A DNA stretch of 64,000 nucleotides, taken from assembly GCF_007786235.1 (NCBI RefSeq), contig NZ_VNFK01000022.1, forward strand, positions 1 to 64,000, given 5' to 3'. The position numbers and the translations under genes were made by a program. Each line of letters starts with the position of its first letter. The stretch's first letter is position 1. The notes beneath the pieces are model-generated. The model saw nothing but the letters and a program-made list of their open reading frames with translations. It searched no databases and was not told the origin of the DNA. This DNA is from Paenarthrobacter nitroguajacolicus (lineage in GTDB: Bacteria; Actinomycetota; Actinomycetes; Actinomycetales; Micrococcaceae). Positions 61,286 through 64,000 of the stretch are shown here, piece after piece.

Positions 61286-61647
61286 GGCAGATCCCTTTCA
61301 TCATCTTCAGCGAGTATGTCCGCGATCCGGCTGGCGCGTTGCCGCCAGATCATTTCGAATTGATCCAACAGATGCCGGGCTTTTTGCAGTCCATCATGGT
61401 TTCCCCGCACGATCTGCTCCCTCCCACGCTTCTCCTTGGTCACCAGGGAGGCCCGTTCCAGGACCGCAACATGTTTCTGCACGGCCGCGAAACTCATGGC
61501 GTAGAGCGCAGCCAGCCCGGAGACGGAGTACTCCCCCGCTGTCACCCTCGCCAAGATGTCGCGCCGAGTGGTATCGGCCAACGCTTGGAACAGGCGATCG
61601 ATGTCTACATCTTTTCCGGGTGTTGGACTGAGCTGATCTACAACCAT
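61282..61647 (-). CDS. ArsR family transcriptional regulator
   Basis: This 121-residue winged-helix protein has RLFQALADTTRRDILARVTAGEYSVSGLAALYAMSFAAVQKHVAVLERASLVTKEKRGREQIVRG, the family core without the usual metal-binding Cys pair. It belongs to the SRPBCC-associated group. ATG 61647 is preferred; TTG 61659 would add four residues. The promoter and an 18-bp palindrome lie over the start, which suggests a leaderless, self-repressed transcript. It is coupled to the SRPBCC gene. Confidence 0.85.
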   Translation of the reverse strand: MVVDQLSPTPGKDVDIDRLFQALADTTRRDILARVTAGEYSVSGLAALYAMSFAAVQKHVAVLERASLVTKEKRGREQIVRGNHDGLQKARHLLDQFEMIWRQRASRIADILAEDDERDLP

Positions 61648-61684
61648 TTGGTTGTACAATACGCCCCCGCCGGTTGAGAGTCAA
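61638..61684 (-). promoter_or_regulatory. Leaderless promoter and palindromic operator of the arsR-SRPBCC pair
   Basis: On the minus strand, TTGACT (61679-61684) and TATTGT (61656-61661) have 17-nt spacing, which puts +1 at about 61649, within 3 nt of the ATG. The palindrome TACAACCATTTGGTTGTA (61639-61656) covers the start codon and the -10 edge. Confidence 0.55.
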
Positions 61685-61740
61685 CGGTCACCCCGACGCT
61701 GAAATGGATTATCGACACCCAAATTCAGTGACGACACCCG

Positions 61741-61822
61741 GATTTGGGTGGCGCCGGGGAGTTTGGGAGGCGCCGGGGAGTTTGGGAGGCGCCGGCGGAT
61801 TTGGGTGGCGCCGGCGGCACCG
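61741..61822. repeat. Four tandem units of about 20 bp with GGCGCC cores
   Basis: Units of the type GTTTGGGAGGCGCCGGGGA repeat four times with small changes (GATTTGGGTGGCGCCGG in the first and last). Each holds GGCGCC. A CACCCAAAT...ATTTGGGTG pair (61718-61750) flanks the first unit. Confidence 0.7.
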
Positions 61823-61890
61823 CACCGCAACCCCCACTGGGACCAGCACCCGGCCACCCCTTGCGGGCCACGCAGCTCGCGGGTAAGTTA

Positions 61891-61916
61891 TTGAAACGTC
61901 TCAAGAAAGCGTTTTC
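61891..61916. promoter_or_regulatory. LacI-type operators upstream of the rhamnogalacturonan lyase gene
   Basis: TTGAAACGTCTCAA (61891-61904) and GAAAGCGTTTTC (61905-61916) are adjacent. The second is a CG-centred palindrome (one G-T departure) of the type bound by LacI-family sugar regulators. They lie 39 nt upstream of the ATG. Confidence 0.55.
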
Positions 61917-61954
61917 CCAATCCTGGTTTCCCGACCCCTTAGGTGGATTCGATC

Positions 61955-64000
61955 ATGACTCAGCACGCCCCGATCACGTGGATCGATGGCGAACCGCCCG
62001 CCGGACTCAGCGGCGGCACGACGTGGGGGATGCCGTTTCAACGCGGCACAGTCCCGGACGCAGCCGCCCTCAGGGTCCTCGACTCGGGCGGGAGCAACGT
62101 CACCGCGCAAACGTGGCCACTCGCCACCTGGCCGGATGGATCCCTTAAGTGGGCAGGCATCGCCCTCGGCGCAACGGATCAGCCCGCATCGGAATACCAG
62201 GTAACCCACTTCACCGGGACTCCCGACGGCGGCCCGGAAGCCGCCGTCCACGGCTCACCCGAGGTGACGGTCACCGAGACAGAAGAGTCCGTGACGGTCT
62301 CCACCGGATCCTTGGACATGGTCCTGCAGCGTTCAGGCGCGAGTCTCTTCAGCAGGCTCACCCGTGATGGTTCCGTGGTGGCGAAAGACGCCCGCCTGGT
62401 GAGCCTCCGCCAAAACGACTTGGGCGAGGAGGCGGGCAGCACCACGCGTGAAGGATTTACCGGCCGCACCACCAGCGTCACGGTGGAGCAGCGTGGGCCG
62501 GTTCGCGCGGTAATCCGGGTGGAAGGGCAGCACCGCGCCGATGCCGGCGAGCGCGAGTGGCTTCCGTTCACCGTGCGGTTCTACTTCTACGCGGGTGCCC
62601 GCAGCGTCAGGTTGATGCACTCGTTCATCTGGGACGGTGACGCTGAACGGGATTTCCTTGCCGGACTCGGGGTTCGATTCACGGTTCCCCTGGCCAGCGA
62701 ATTGCATGATCGGCATATCCGGATCGCAGGCGCGGACGGTGGCTTCCTGGTGGAGGCTGTCCGCGGGCTGACCGGTTTGCGGCGGGACCCGGGCGAGGCT
62801 GTTCGCACGGCGCAGGTGGCTGGTCGGCCCACGCCGCCGCTCAACGAGTGGAGTCCGCTGGTCTCCGAGCGTCTCCACCTCATTCCGAGCTGGAACGACT
62901 ACACCTTGGCCCAACTCACCGCCGATGGCTTTGAGTTGCGCAAACGCACAGCGGCCGGTCATGGATGGGTCGGCATCTCCGGCGGCACGCGATCAGCGGG
63001 CTTCTGCTCCGTGAGCGATCTCGGGGGTGGCCTTGGCATCGGCATCCGGGACTTCTGGCAATCCCACCCTGGCCAGCTGGACATCCGCGGGGCAGCCTCC
63101 GCGGAGGCGACGGTGACCGCATGGCTGTACTCGCCGGAAGCCCAGCCAATGGACCTTCGCTTCTACCACGATGGTTTGGGCCAGGACACCTTTGAGGACC
63201 AGCTCGAGGGTCTGGAAATCACTTACGAGGACTACGAGCCAGGCTTCGGAAACCCCACGGGCATCGCACGAACGCATGAACTCACGTTGTTCGCCTATGA
63301 CACCACGCCCAGCACGGAGAGCCTCGCCGAGGATGCCCGGGCCGCGTCCGCTCCCCCGCTGTTGCAGCCAACACCGCAGTACCTGCACGCGGCCGGAGTC
63401 TTCGGCGACTGGGCCCCCGTGGACCGCAGCACTCCAGCCCGGGCCGAGCTGGAAGACAAATTGGACTTCCTGTTCGACTTCTACCAAGGCCAAACGGAAC
63501 AGCGGCGCTGGTATGGGTTCTGGAACTACGGCGATGTCATGCATACCTACGACACCGACCGGCACGTCTGGCGCTACGATGTGGGCGGCTACGCCTGGGA
63601 CAACTCCGAGCTCTCGCCGGACCTTTGGCTCTGGTACATGTACCTGCGTACGGGCCGAGCGGACGTGTTCCGCTACGCCGAAGCCATGACCCGTCATACC
63701 GGCGAGGTGGACGTTTACCACCTCGGCCCGTGGCGTGGCTTGGGCTCCCGGCACAATGTGCAGCACTGGGGTTGCAGCGCCAAACAATTGCGCATCAGCA
63801 CCCCCGCCTACCGCCGGTTCTACTACTACCTGACCGCCGACGAGCGCACGGGCGATCTCCTCACCGAGCTGGTGGACAGCGACCAGAACTTCCTGGGACT
63901 GGACCCCGTCCGCAAAGTACGGCCAGACGCCGATACCTACCGTCCGGACCGCGGCGCCTTGGGCGTCGGGCTCGGTACCGACTGGGGTTCGCTGGCAGCC
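61955..64000 (+). CDS. Exo-rhamnogalacturonan lyase-like protein (PL26/YetA-like), partial
   Basis: The frame runs off the end of the window after 682 codons. The N-terminus (APITWIDGEPPAGLSGGTTWGMPFQRGTV) and later segments such as WPDGSLKWAGIALGA, VRFYFYAGARSVRLMHSFIWDGD, FRYAEAMTRHTGEVDVYHLG and SRHNVQHWGCSAKQ match the PcRGLX/YetA family, which includes exo-acting rhamnogalacturonan lyases. No signal peptide is visible, so it likely works on imported oligosaccharides. AGGTGGA lies 7 nt upstream of the ATG. LacI-type operators upstream suggest control by plant cell-wall sugars. Confidence 0.8.
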   Translation, partial: MTQHAPITWIDGEPPAGLSGGTTWGMPFQRGTVPDAAALRVLDSGGSNVTAQTWPLATWPDGSLKWAGIALGATDQPASEYQVTHFTGTPDGGPEAAVHGSPEVTVTETEESVTVSTGSLDMVLQRSGASLFSRLTRDGSVVAKDARLVSLRQNDLGEEAGSTTREGFTGRTTSVTVEQRGPVRAVIRVEGQHRADAGEREWLPFTVRFYFYAGARSVRLMHSFIWDGDAERDFLAGLGVRFTVPLASELHDRHIRIAGADGGFLVEAVRGLTGLRRDPGEAVRTAQVAGRPTPPLNEWSPLVSERLHLIPSWNDYTLAQLTADGFELRKRTAAGHGWVGISGGTRSAGFCSVSDLGGGLGIGIRDFWQSHPGQLDIRGAASAEATVTAWLYSPEAQPMDLRFYHDGLGQDTFEDQLEGLEITYEDYEPGFGNPTGIARTHELTLFAYDTTPSTESLAEDARAASAPPLLQPTPQYLHAAGVFGDWAPVDRSTPARAELEDKLDFLFDFYQGQTEQRRWYGFWNYGDVMHTYDTDRHVWRYDVGGYAWDNSELSPDLWLWYMYLRTGRADVFRYAEAMTRHTGEVDVYHLGPWRGLGSRHNVQHWGCSAKQLRISTPAYRRFYYYLTADERTGDLLTELVDSDQNFLGLDPVRKVRPDADTYRPDRGALGVGLGTDWGSLAA

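Overview
The window is about 64 kb of GC-rich actinobacterial chromosome, most likely from an Arthrobacter/Paenarthrobacter-type soil bacterium. The evidence is GC-rich third codon positions, an actinobacterial AceE C-terminus, a uricase closely resembling the Arthrobacter globiformis type, many GTG/TTG starts, and dense catabolic and transport genes. I see no tRNA, rRNA, CRISPR array, transposase, integrase or phage gene.

Layout. (1) 1-1.8 kb: the 3' end of aceE, a DUF1508 protein, a MobA-like nucleotidyltransferase and a GNAT acetyltransferase. (2) 1.8-23.7 kb: a purine-catabolism region. It holds a xanthine-dehydrogenase operon (xdhC, FAD subunit, and a fused FeS/Mo subunit), a purine permease with guanine deaminase, 8-oxoguanine deaminase, uricase, a urate/xanthine permease, an IclR regulator, and a divergent operon of malic enzyme, malate synthase, a CitE-like protein and (S)-ureidoglycine aminohydrolase. 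This links guanine to xanthine, urate and ureidoglycine, then glyoxylate, malate and pyruvate. HIU hydrolase, OHCU decarboxylase, allantoinase and allantoate amidohydrolase are not in the window. An insertion at 11-14 kb holds a PT-rich lipoprotein and an AbiEi/DUF559 protein among three 68-bp palindromic elements. (3) 23.8-34.2 kb: two small genes, then a glycan-utilisation locus (ABC importer, Gfo/Idh/MocA oxidoreductase, sulfatase, GntR-LacI chimeric regulator, PL8 polysaccharide lyase), possibly for sulfated glycosaminoglycans. (4) 34.4-35.7 kb: an RHH-Doc toxin-antitoxin pair and a DinB protein. (5) 35.8-41 kb: a tightly overlapped five-gene envelope operon (phosphodiester glycosidase, GT2-GtrA, DUF4956, VTC, DUF4353 lipoprotein). 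(6) 41.4-44.3 kb: an MFS transporter, a racemase-family protein lacking both catalytic cysteines, and an orphan HATPase. (7) 44.4-52 kb: class A PBP, a GATase, an MFS exporter, Amt, a DnaJ-like DUF1992 protein and small genes. (8) 52.1-56.8 kb: a SulP-carbonic anhydrase fusion and a secreted beta-propeller/FG-GAP protein. (9) 56.9-60.7 kb: an acyl-CoA dehydrogenase, a PIG-L/NodS-like fusion and a GT2, convergent with adenylate kinase. (10) 60.8-64 kb: an ArsR/SRPBCC pair and the start of a PL26-like exo-rhamnogalacturonan lyase.

The most distinctive signals are four related operators (TTYCGTNNNnCGRAA) at separate purine transcription units, a uricase leader in which a 25-codon ORF runs through an intrinsic terminator, the two uncharacterised glycan operons at 35.8 and 56.9 kb, and several families of dispersed palindromes.
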